Source: Tubiluchus corallicola
Taxonomy: Eukaryota > Priapulida > Priapulimorpha > Priapulimorphida > Tubiluchidae
Direction: 5' to 3'
DNA: 64,000 nt
NCBI GenBank assembly: GCA_030141605.1
Contig: JAQGDQ010000187.1
Span: 132,501 to 196,500 of the forward strand
How positions within the stretch are numbered: the first letter of the stretch is position 1; each line of letters opens with the position of its first letter. Under the pieces are notes generated by a model. That model made no database searches and was not told where the DNA came from. It saw only the letters and a list, made by a program, of their open reading frames with translations. Shown piece by piece: positions 24,118 through 34,354 of the stretch. A program made the position numbers and the translations under genes.

Positions 24118-24369
24118 CTAGGTTGGTTTTGCTTGCCTAACTGTCTTTGGCTTTTTCTTTCGTTGCAGACGAATGTAGTGTTCCTGTGGATCGTGGCTAA
24201 GACGGTACTCAACGGTAGGGTCTACTTTTTGTAGCAATAGTTGTGGCAGATAAGATACTGAGCTACAGTCAGATGTGTGTACCTTTCCACGAAGAGAGCT
24301 ATATAGCCACAAGCAGTATACTATACGAAACCGCCCAAATGCAGTTTTCTTGGCCCATTTATCACCCAT
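24118..24369 (-). CDS. Candidate ORF, unknown (83 codons)
   Basis: ATG-initiated minus-strand frame of 83 codons, richer in G+C than its surroundings. It has a mid-length hydrophobic stretch (RIVYCLWLYSSL) and a strongly basic C-terminus (LQRKKKPKTVRQAKPT). No family was recognised. On the opposite strand, TTGGCTTTTTCTTTCGTTGCAG (ending about 24169) is an excellent splice acceptor. The same segment may therefore hold a plus-strand exon instead, opening as Thr-Asn-Val-Val-Phe-Leu-Trp with possible donors 30-60 bases on. The two readings are mutually exclusive and I cannot choose. Confidence 0.25.
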   Translation of the reverse strand: MGDKWAKKTAFGRFRIVYCLWLYSSLRGKVHTSDCSSVSYLPQLLLQKVDPTVEYRLSHDPQEHYIRLQRKKKPKTVRQAKPT

Positions 24370-27015
24370 TTATCGGTTGTAACCTTTTATAATCTATTGC
24401 AACCTATTATAACCAGTTGTTGTTTGACTTCGCAGCTGGGCATAAAGCAGCACTACTCGCCTGTCACTTTGCCCTGCGTGATACGTGATATTAAAACGAA
24501 ATGAAACAAGCTGAAGAGGAAACGGCCTTCTTTACGTTTTTGTTTCTTTATTCTTAACTGCGGGCAAGTATTAGGATGATTTTGATTAATACGCAAACTA
24601 GAGTTTAGCTTCAAAATACTGCATGACTGTTTATTTTATTGTGATCTTTACTGTCCTTATACATTTGAGTTCTTCTTCATGAATGCCTTCACAGCAAAAT
24701 AAATTTCTGGCTTCTGAAATTACGCATCTCATGTGGCCAACCATTTGGAAATGGATTTCTCTCAATTACTGAACAAACATTAATTACCCACATGTAGCTA
24801 GAAACCTGTTTACGGATACGGCCAGATAAATTCGTCCGCTTGTTCAAATGACAGTGTACAAACATCTTTATGCAAACAAATATATGTAATTCTCCATGCA
24901 GTCCTTTCCGAGCAAACACAATTGACTATAGATGGCATTAAACATTGTCTTAGATTGTTTGATGATCGATGGTTTTGTGGTTCGAGTTCCTAATTATTTT
25001 TATCCTGCCTAGCCTGTCAAACAATTTATGAAAATCCAAAAACAACGCAATTCTTTAATGTCTAATTTTAACATCTCATGAATACCAAGTGGTGATAATT
25101 CGTAGTATTTTTTGGGCTGAGCAAGACGCGAGTAACGCTGTAGAATTTTCGCACTGCACGAATGAAGCTGCTTTAATTTGATTTTAAATTATTTTGTTTT
25201 TGTAGTTAAAAGTGCCCTTGTAGGACAAACAATCTTTGTAATTTGAAATAGTTTCTTTCAATTTCTCTTTCGTGTTCAGTTTGTCGGTAGAAAAAAATTT
25301 ACAATTTTTTTTGCCATACTTAAAATCATGCACCTTATGCAGCTGTATTATGGCTGAGGGTCAGTAAACATCTAATAAGTTGTTAGATTTCTTAGTTGAG
25401 TTATCTTGATATATTTTCATGTAGCTATAAAAGTTACTTGAAGAATAATCAACACTAAAATGATAAAATTGTTGGGCACGTAATTTCCAAACAAATTATT
25501 CGTGTCAGAAGTTAAGTGAGCAACCACGTATAAAGTAAATAAAAGCATCAAAGTGCTGCTTCATCAGCGGGGGATCTTGGTACTCTTTAAAAAGCAAGAC
25601 CTTTATTTATTTTTTCTCATGCTACACAAAAGCTGTTATACAATTGCGCGTGATAAAGGTAATAATAACAACTTTGATGTCAAACAAAACTGCAGGATGC
25701 CTAACTTTATAAGACGTAATAGCTCTAAGTTTTTTTGTCCATCACTTTTCATGTACAAACCATTATTATGTGTAATTTTCTCCATTTGAGCTTTTCCCGG
25801 CAGAACTGAATATATACGTAGTGGAGAAATAATGTCATGAAGTATTGTTGCAGATGTGCATGAAAAGGAGTGCTGCTGAGGGATAGGGTCTCGCATACAT
25901 TTTCAATTTTCTCCTTAGCTTTGAAATCAAGATGAAAGCGGAGAACTATCAATCTCAGTAATAATAATTAAGCCACAATAATTATAAATTGAGTAGTAGT
26001 ATGTTAAAGTCTAGTAATGTGTGATATTTGTACACTTACTTCTTACCATTTTCCTATATTAATAATTAAAGAATCATATTAAATAATTATAATACTATAT
26101 AATATATTATAAGATAACTTATGGGGGGGATCATACAGACTTAGATAACGCAATTACCCAGAAAAATGCTTAACTTTGAAATCGACTGTTACAAATAGAC
26201 CAATAAAGCTTCATATACCTATATAAGAAGTGGTTTCATGGCAATGAAGTTTGTATTCTGTTCATTTAGCAGTGCCTTGTCGTCATTTCTTCGTGCATGT
26301 AAAAGTAGATTGTAACACTTAAGTTATCATTGAATCGTTGATTAGTATCATAAAGAAAACGTGCGACGTAGATTTCATTATGCAGGCATAGCCAAGCAGA
26401 ATAGCGTGTGATCGATATTATTATTTTAAAGCTTCCTACATGAATGACGCCTATGTAAGGAAGTAACAGGAAAGTTTTTATTATAAAAACTGCATAATTC
26501 CAAGAATGAACGTTAACCATATCATAATATAATTGCATGCAGTTCTTGCGGCACGAAAACGCCCTTGACAAATTCTAAATTCTAAGTTTCTTGTAAATTA
26601 AATGTGCATATTCATTGCATCGATCCCCTCTCTGTTCCCTTCAGTTTTCACCAAATCAGTTGAATTCGACGTTCATGGTCGCATATAATATTGTACGTGG
26701 ACACCAATAAATTGTTCTTTTAGTCACAATTTGGTGTTACAATTTTGTTATTTTATATAATCATTTATACATGTAAAAAGACGTAATCATTTAAAACCAA
26801 TTAAAACTTACGATACTCATATTTTCGATGCAAGCGCGTCTGTTTATTGAAAGTATCTTCTCCTTCAAGTGCAAACTTGCTGATATTGTCTGTCCAACGC
26901 CGTCCATTTTTGAATTACAGCAGGAATACTCTTCAAGATTACTTAATTTAAGATTAAAATGTCTTAAAAATTAAGATTTTCCCATTAGTCCAGAACATTT
27001 GGCCTTTATTTGTTA
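24370..27015. other. No recognisable gene
   Basis: AT-rich. A degenerate ~18-bp repeat (CCTTTTATAATC / CCTATTATAACC) lies at about 24379-24420. Minus-strand ORFs at 25636-25952 and 26266-26571 overlap each other in composition with plus-strand noise and have no splice or family support. Confidence 0.45.
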
Positions 27016-27034
27016 CTGGTTAACGCTCTCCATA

Positions 27035-27142
27035 GATATTATAATGATAGGTATAATCATTATTGTTGTTGTGGATATTATCATTATTATAATTATCTCC
27101 CAGACACTCAAACCACAACAACAACAACAGCAGCAACGTGAG
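27035..27142. repeat. Compound microsatellite (ATT/GTT)n and (CAA)n
   Basis: Degenerate trinucleotide repeats: ATTATTGTTGTTG, then ATTATCATTATTATAATTAT, then CAACAACAACAACAGCAGCAAC near 27115-27137. The poly-Gln ORF across it is a repeat artefact. Confidence 0.85.
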
Positions 27143-27864
27143 TGTTCTTTAGTGAGGGCACTTCACTTAAAAGATTCCCTGCGACTGAAGCTCAGGTCTT
27201 TCACCGAGCAAAAAGTGAGTGTTTTATGGAGTTAATTAAAGCTTACTTTGCTACTTGACCTTAATTGGATCGTCATTATTACCGGATGTAATTTTGAAAA
27301 AGCTAATACGTTTTAATCCTACACTTTGTAGCTGCTTCCTAAGACATCTTTAGTATGAGTGATGAAAATAAGTAAAACCATTTCATAGATTTTAAAACTC
27401 GACTAAACGCTGTAGATAATTAGTGGTATTATAAACGATTTCCGTGTGATTTGTTGCAGGGAGATATATGTGTTCGAAGATTGTAAATGGATTACCTTAT
27501 TTTGTAAATGCATGCATAAATTTTATCGTTTTATAAGTTTTTGTGCATTAGAGATTTCAACGATGGAGACGTTAACTGAGTTTTGATAAAAATTTCACTT
27601 AGTAAAAACTTGAAAGTAAATCGATAAAACCAAAAACATTTGCAATAATCAAGTTTGTGTGAGTCACAATGAGAATATTTTGTATATTTTCTGATTTGCA
27701 GCAGTTTTTTTGTAAATTCACCAAATGTGTTTATGAAATTTTTCGTGTTTTGCTATGATCAGATCTTAATGTTATTTCCTTCTCAGTGTAATGCCACTAA
27801 TGTGAATCCATCAAAAAAGTGTGATTGTGTATAATAATTCTGTTAATCATTTAACTACGTTAAA

Positions 27865-27935
27865 AACACCGGTTCTCGTCTGATCACCGAAGTTAAGCAA
27901 CGTAGAGCCTGGTTACCAGGTGCTGTAGGCTTGCG
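27865..27935 (+). pseudogene. 5S rRNA-derived sequence with an internal deletion
   Basis: CACCGGTTCTCGTCTGATCA, then CCGAAGTTAAGCAACGTAGA and GCCTGGTT, match the middle of animal 5S rRNA, including the Pol III A-box region. The sequence then jumps straight to ACCAGGTGCTGTAGGCTT, the 5S 3' end. About 30 bases that carry the C box are missing, as is the 5' third of 5S. It cannot be a working 5S gene and is probably the head of a SINE or a retroposed copy. Confidence 0.75.
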
Positions 27936-28405
27936 GGATGCCCATACTGTATCTCGACACTAGGTGAGGAGTTGCACAAGCAGCCAACGGCTAGAGGGCG
28001 GAGGAGGTCAAGTGACCCAACGGCCATGTGTAGAGGAGTAAACCTTCCAAATCAAGAGTGGAGCCCCGAAGGCGGACCAGTGTGCAGCATGCTCACTGAC
28101 TCCGACAGTTCTTACAGCCAACTTGGTGCCAAACGTATCGCTCCGCTTTCCTTTGGACTACACCAGGGAGGAAGAGAGGGGGTTCCTGTTGTCTGAGCAA
28201 CTCAGGATCTCCATACACCTTGCCCAGGCATGTGCCCTGGAGAGGCCACTGCTCCGGTGACAGCACGGGAGGCAGCAGTTAACGAGTTATAAGCCTAGCG
28301 AATTCGCGTGAGCTCGGGCGCTTTGGGCTGTCTAACTGCCGTTCAAGGATCGGACTGCCAGCCACAGTCGACGCTGTGGCTCCATCAATGTGATTAATAA
28401 CTGAC
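27936..28405 (+). repeat. GC-rich repeat body following the 5S-like head
   Basis: About 470 bases of clearly higher G+C than either flank start directly after the 5S-like piece, so the two were probably inserted together. It contains a 74-codon ORF (27972-28196) of low-complexity Pro/Gly/Ser/Arg composition and, near its end, a hairpin (AGCCACAGTCGACGCTGTGGCT, about 28363-28384). A 5S-headed SINE or a fragment of a larger retroelement both fit. No family was recognised. Confidence 0.5.
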
Positions 28406-28409
28406 TCTC

Positions 28410-29340
28410 TATGCGCACACTCCATTGTCTTCCGAGACAGAAGGATGCCAGCAACAAAATCATTTAACAGAGTGAATACACCTTGTCAACAACAATATTC
28501 CATTTCCGCTTTCACAAATAATTCGATAAATAAATGTGTGGCTAGAATAGCCATCTCCATTTCCGTTGCAAGTTACGTATCTTGACTAACATCTAATTAA
28601 CTGGCGATACTGGATCAACAAAAACGCCAACTTTATTACATACCTATCTTAGTAACACGGATAACTGAGTCCCATCTTGTTAAAATACCTGTTACGGCCA
28701 TTAGATGTAGTTACTTTTGAATTAGACTCAGGATTATTGTTATTATTCAGTATATTGTTATAGTGGGCCTAAGTCACCCTCTACAGGCATATATACCGCC
28801 TATGCACACTACAAGCAGTACGAGTCATCTTAAAATAACTGCTTTCAAAGTCTCAAACCAGATTATCATTATTACCCGCGCCAAGTGTATTAGATACATG
28901 GGTAGTATCTTAATTTAATTCATTTACTATACGTGTTCATCTGAAAAAAGGGATTACTTAAGTAGAGTGTTTGCTGCTTAGTCGAGCTCAATTGACAACA
29001 AATGTCAAAATAAATTTTTGCGGATAGTGACTTTTTGTGAGGGCTTGAATTTGCAGCTCTGAAAATAACTATTATCTCATTAGCTTCGTCTTAGAATCAC
29101 AACGACAGATTAATTTGTTCAGTTAAATCTGGCTTTGTCACTGGTTTGTCTATTGCAAACAAAAAGATACGAATTACGGCGCACAATATATACACCTGAG
29201 CCATTATTATTGTTATGATCATGACTGTTTCTGAGAGGCTGCACTATAAAACTCCACAATACTTAAGATAGTGCTGCACTAAGCACTGCCTGATCAATAC
29301 AAGCTGGAGGACGTCATAGGATATTACCAACAACTTTACT
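28410..29340. other. No recognisable gene
   Basis: AT-rich sequence with no supported feature. Confidence 0.5.
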
Positions 29341-29349
29341 TCTATTCAG

Positions 29350-29412
29350 TGATGGTCTACGTGGCTTAGTGTTCTCGCAGACCGAGAGATCACGTTCGAA
29401 GGAGGAACTAAG
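29350..29412 (+). repeat. tRNA-like sequence (SINE or tRNA pseudogene)
   Basis: GTGGCTTAGTGTTCTCG (A-box-like, from about 29361) is followed by ACGTTCGAAGGAG (B-box-like, from about 29392) at tRNA-like spacing. A short anticodon-like stem (CTCGCAGACCGAGAG) lies between. Acceptor-stem pairing is not evident. Confidence 0.4.
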
Positions 29413-29799
29413 TCATTAGGTTAGATTTGGTGATGAATTGCTTCTGTGATTTGAGTAAAATTCGTTTCCGTGCCTCTTGTCAGCCTTAAACAAGTATGAC
29501 ATTAATATAGATGCGCGTACTTCCGCAATTCTAAAATGCCGCTTGTCTTTTTGAGATACTGAAGTGTTAAAAGTGTCTGATGTTTATGTGACATGCAAAG
29601 ATAATTACTTTGACATATATCTTGCGCTGTGATGCTGTTGTCGTGTATAGATAACAATAGCATCCTTTTGTAGAAGCACGGCGAATAGCTAACGAAAGCA
29701 CATTTTTCAGCGCCAGAAGCAATAAAATTCATCAACGTAGTGAAGCTGCTAACATAGGCCTAACTTCTGTTATTATATATGTAAATATTTTCTTCGTAT

Positions 29800-30620
29800 T
29801 TGGGAGTATCTACCCATTTTGCTAGTGGAAAGTTTACCCGTGGTGCACTTCGTCAGTGATGCACTTCGCCAGTGGTACAGTTCGCCAGTAGTACAGTTCG
29901 TCAATGATACATTTTGCCAATTCACATTTCGCCAATAATATGTCTGCAATAAGTTATTACCTTATCGTCTAACAAATTGCTTCAGTTTACCAGAGATACA
30001 TTTCACAAGGTAAAAAATTCTCTGCTATATGTCCTTACCTTATTCCCTTAATAAAATTGTTACAGTTCGCCAATGCACACTTCGCCAGTAGTATACTTTG
30101 GCAGTACACGTTTTGCCAATAAAATTTCACTGTTACATTCAACACCATTTGCCTTTCTGAAAAACATTTGAGAAGAACCTCAGTGCCAGATAAAAGCTTT
30201 AACGACGCAAAATGTGAAGAGTTTTCAAGTTTGTTTGTTTGCTGTTGTTTTTGCGCTTAGAAATATCACCTTGCCCGAAACGCATACTACTACCTACACA
30301 GTCTTGGTTAGACTGAAACAAAATAAATAAATAAAATGTATATTGACATTAAACGTATAAAGCCAAAACAAAAAACATTTATTACAGTATTTTCACTAAC
30401 GAAGTGTACACGGGCAAATTGAAACATTTATCAAATAGAAGAGTGAGAGATATCGATACAGCAGGGAATTTTTACTGGCGGAATGAACCAGCGAAACGAA
30501 ACATGTGTTAAAGTATAAAGTAATAACATAGTGTAAAAACTTTACTGGCGAAGTTTGTACTGAGGAAATGTACCGCTAACTGTATTACTAGCTGTTTGTA
30601 CACAGGCGAAGTGACCTTCA
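29800..30620. mobile_element. Foldback-like element A: inverted arrays of a ~15-bp motif
   Basis: Left arm (about 29803-29945, with more copies at 30060-30130) is a degenerate array of TTCGCCAGTGGTACA-type units. Right arm (about 30400-30615) carries the same units in reverse orientation (ACTGGCGAAGT, GTACTGAGGAAATGTACCG, CAGGCGAAGTG). Between lie about 270 bases of AT-rich sequence without a recognisable gene. Large terminal inverted repeats made of short tandem units define foldback elements. Exact ends are uncertain because a third array lies at 34.15-34.35 kb, and its outer edge resembles the left edge here. One 4.5-kb element with a nested copy is therefore possible. Confidence 0.6.
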
Positions 30621-30844
30621 TTCATTTGGGGACAACCATGGTTTGCTACCTGTGCTTGGTTGTTTGTTTCGTTCATTTAAGTTGATTTTTCTAGGTTCGT
30701 CAAGTATTTTTTGACAGACTTAAAGTCGGAAACCAGCATTTAATGGCTCCATACACTTGATCGTGGCGATACCGAGCCCTCATTATAAAGACTAAGGCTC
30801 TAAGATGACGATATAATCAGATTTAGTATGTAAAATGAAACATC

Positions 30845-30930
30845 CCGAGGGAGTATACAGCCCAGGTAGTCATGAAACATTCATCGACCAGCCTCGCGTT
30901 GCTTAACTTCAATTGTGACGAACACGCTTT
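30845..30930 (-). pseudogene. 5S rRNA-derived sequence, minus strand
   Basis: Reverse complement reads TTGAAGTTAAGCAACGCGAG, GCTGGTCGATGAATG, then CATGACTACCTGGGCTGTATA. This matches consecutive 5S segments including the C-box area that is missing from the copy at 27.87 kb. The 5' end and true 3' end of 5S are absent, so it is a fragment. Confidence 0.6.
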
Positions 30931-30934
30931 TCAG

Positions 30935-33337
30935 AGTCGACTGTTCACATGGCTTCAAAAATAGGTAGCAAAAATATTTTTGTTTGCAACAGTAAGTGTG
31001 GTAATTATATTAATATACTTGATACTAGCAATAGGCCTAATATGCTGCTTGATCGTGTACGTACTTTCGCGTATTTGGTTATAAGTTTAACAATATAACT
31101 ATTTGTTGTACATGTAGAGGGAATTGACAGTGCAATGAAATTTTGATTTGTGTCTCACCGAACGGCCATTCATTAATGTTCTGCACCTGCGTCTGAATCC
31201 CAAGCCAAACCCAGTGACTGTGTAGAATTCCCATTACAGTAGCCTAAGTTAGATCGTCTTATCCTTTTCAGAATTTCAGGTTGTGTATTGTAGGTAATTT
31301 TCTAAGCGTTTTTATGATCACAGGTATTTTCTTTTTTAATGCATCTGACTTATATAAAGGCTACACAGAGTCACTGACATTATAAGTAAGACTATCTCTA
31401 TAGAACTATTGATAGTTTAGTTAATCCTTTTCTGTAGGTCATGCGTTAGTTTTTTGGCTTTACCGCAACTGTTTCAGTTGCATAAATATTTGGTTTTAGT
31501 GCTTTTACACATTCGCAATATGTAAGTGTCACATTTGCAAATATTTGTTTGTGTTATATGCTTTTTAAGACTATATAAGCTTTTCTCCAGACAAGCCCAT
31601 TTCCGTTATGTTATTAGCTATATTTTTACTTGTAATTTAGTCTCTATGCTGTAACCCTAGAAAGTAGCTCTGCACATGAGTGTAGAGTACATCATTCACT
31701 TCACTTCCTGCAGTCTAATCAACTTGTCTAATTTGCCAATGGTGACCGATTTACATTAATTCGTTCTGTAATTCGTAGTTATAACAGCCTGGAGACAGCT
31801 GGCACATTAATTCCTCGAGTAATTCGTAGTTATAGTTGGACGCAGACAGCTGTAATTTTATTACTAATAGTGATCAACTAATAATAGTGATTTAACGAAG
31901 CGTTTTTATCACGCTGCCTTTCAGACTAATTAGAATTACTAGGTGTGATGGAAGCACTCAAGGTAAAGGTGCAGTCAGGGGAAAATATTTTGCTTCATCT
32001 CACTTGCAGTACATAAGCTACTTTATTTATGGGTTGGTCATGTAATTGCATAAATACGAGGAAAAATCTTCACCATACAATAAAACACTGTTACGTTTAC
32101 AAGAAACTATCATATACACATATTCAACGTATAAGATAATAATGCTTTAAAGTGAGCATAGGATATTCGTTTGTTAATTGTTTTGATTATTTTTGTGTTT
32201 TTGGAGAACGGGTTCAAAGTTGCATACGCTCTTAACGTAACAAATTTTGTTAAGGAATCAAATATTTTGGTTACTATTATTATTTTAATTATTACTATCA
32301 TCACCACCACGACCATCATCATCAATATTATTAGGTTTGTTGACTAAGAAATAAAAATAAAAAAACACGAAAGCGATGGCGTAAGGCAAAAATAATAGTC
32401 GACAGACGTCTTTTGGATATTTAAAATAAATTAAAATAATGACATTAGTAAACAGTTGAGCATTTTAAGTAAATAGTTCAAGTGAAGTGAAAAGAAATAT
32501 GTAACGGTCAGACGAAAAGTTACTTATTACACTGAGAACTACGATTTTATACCACTGTATATAATGTTATATACTGTTATATCAGACTGTAGAAACACTG
32601 TACAATTTCCAGTGTTTTTTTAGTGTTTTTGTTGATGTACTTACCAGTTATAAATTTTATTAATATGTGATCAAGAAATCTTTAAGTTTTTACCCTTTTC
32701 ACTCGTAACTAAGATTTCATTTTCATTTTTCAACGTAATCCTCCAACCCGTTATGCAAAACCTCTTCAGAGTATCCAGAGTATTTTACCCAGACTGCTAC
32801 TTGCAAATATTCCTATAGATAGTTTACATGTAGTTGCGAAAGGGTCACCATTTATCAAAATACTTGTTATAGTATAGTGTTCCAAGTTTAGTCTATTTAA
32901 GCGAAAGTAGTATTTTGGCCCGTTTATACATAAGGCGGGAAGCCGCGCGGTACTGAAAAAAGAGATCTCTACACACGTGCTTATGAAGATATAAAGTGCT
33001 TATGAAGATATAGACATTGCACGAAACAATAATATTGGAAGTGGAAGAAAGTCCAATATTATATGATAAAAGCCTAGCTGAGTACAAAGACAGTACATTA
33101 TCCTTTTGAAAAGCTCAACGTTGTCCTGAGAGCAGGTTGTAATTTTTAAAGTAAGTTGTGATTTAACTTTTTAAATACATTTCGTTTCTCCGAATTGTGA
33201 ATGATAGTCTACTACTTTTACACTGGGAAGCCTTTGACAGTATTTATTAACTGATATCTATCTTTATTTCAATTGGTGTTTACGGTTTTTAAAATCGATT
33301 TCATTGATATCAACATAGTAAGCATACTCGCTATATC
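30935..33337. other. Mostly featureless; 51-bp tandem duplication at 31.75 kb
   Basis: ACATTAATTC ... GTAATTCGTAGTTATA ... GACAGCTG occurs twice, at about 31753-31803 and 31804-31854, a two-copy repeat with a 51-bp unit. Degenerate (ATT/ATC)n repeats lie at about 32272-32335. No exon was recognised. Confidence 0.5.
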
Positions 33338-33619
33338 TTAAATTGTTCTGCTTTTTGTAATGGACAGCCTAACAAGACTGCTTGTAGTTTTTTGCCCCTG
33401 TTTAGTTCGGTCAGCTAGGTTTTGTCTCCTTAATAAGCTCGTAGTGAGCCTCGCACGCGCTAGGCGATTTATCCTTTCAAGACATTGAAGCTGTCTAGCG
33501 GTGTTTTTACCAATATTGATGCTCCTAGTGAAAGACTTTCTTGCGGCTCGGACATCACTTGTATAGCCTGTTTCGCTCTTGAATGGAGACAGAAAATGAG
33601 ATCGTCCTGAGTGTCTTCC
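33338..33619 (-). CDS. Candidate terminal coding exon, unidentified basic protein
   Basis: On the minus strand a good acceptor (TTTTGTTTTTCACTTAAG) is followed at 33619 by 93 sense codons and a stop at 33338-33340. There is no ATG, so start-based searches miss it. I checked every triplet and none is a stop. The product is basic and predicted helical, with stretches such as SETGYTSDVRAARKSF and NTARQLQCLERINRLARARL and a Gln/Arg/Thr-rich end. No family was recognised. G+C is well above the flanking sequence. An internal G|GTAAAA could act as a donor, so an internal exon is also possible. It lies on the opposite strand to the exons at 20.7 and 39.7 kb and must belong to another gene, or to an unrecognised element. 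Confidence 0.5.
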   Translation of the reverse strand, partial: GRHSGRSHFLSPFKSETGYTSDVRAARKSFTRSINIGKNTARQLQCLERINRLARARLTTSLLRRQNLADRTKQGQKTTSSLVRLSITKSRTI

Positions 33620-34139
33620 CTTAAGTGAAAAACAAAACTGATTGCACTATGTTCGCTGACAAGAATTTAATTAGGAAGCTAGGCAGTTTCAAAAGAACAG
33701 AATTGCTGCGTTTCGAAAGGAAGTTGGTGGTTAAGTTCTTATTGTAAAAGCTTGGTTAAGTACTTGCCACAGTTGCTTGCTTAAGTGAACTTACCATTAT
33801 TAGTGCGGGATAACAGTTGGTCAGACTTGGCCTTAAAGAAATGATTCAAAACAACTTTCTATCACGCCACCAGTGTAGGTCAGTTTGTAAAGCGACCTTG
33901 CGTGGCATAGGTACAACATCTTTTTTCTTCAAAAAAGTCTCAAAAGTTTTGCAATATTTTTATTTTTGAGTAAGAAAATGCTATATATTATAGTAAAGTA
34001 GTCATATAATCAAAGGTGCCATGGTCTCCTAGGGAGCCCGAATAAATAAATAAAGTTTTGCTGTTTGAATTGAACTGCAGAAGTGCGCACTGCATAAAAT
34101 GTGTATTAATTTTTTGTCGAAATGAAACATTTTGTTAAA

Positions 34140-34350
34140 GGTAATAACGAAGCAAAGAAATTTTACTGGCGAAATAAGCCGCCGATCGGATGTGTACTGG
34201 CGAAATGTACCACTGGAGAAGTGTGCACTAGCGAAATAATCTACTGGCGAAATATCTGACTAGCAATTTGCGCAAGTGTACATTGCCAAAATGTATCAGT
34301 GATAATCTGTGTACAATGTCAACGGGCGAAATGAGTGGATACCGAAAAAA
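34140..34350. mobile_element. Third array of the foldback-A motif
   Basis: Units ACTGGCGAAATAAG, GTACTGGCGAAATGTACCAC, GGAGAAGTGTGCACTAGCGA, and so on, run in the same orientation as the right arm at 30.4-30.6 kb. The outer edge (GGGCGAAATGAGTGGATACC, about 34326-34345) is the inverse of the outer left edge at 29.8 kb (GTATCTACCCATTTTGC). It is either a solo arm or the far end of a larger element. Confidence 0.6.
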
Positions 34351-34354
34351 CTCT

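Noticed and set aside
27865-27935. A functional 5S rRNA gene
   Set aside because: The first third is missing and about 30 internal bases including the C box are deleted.
29350-29412. A functional tRNA gene
   Set aside because: A- and B-box-like sequences are present, but acceptor and T stems do not pair; kept only as a tRNA-like repeat.
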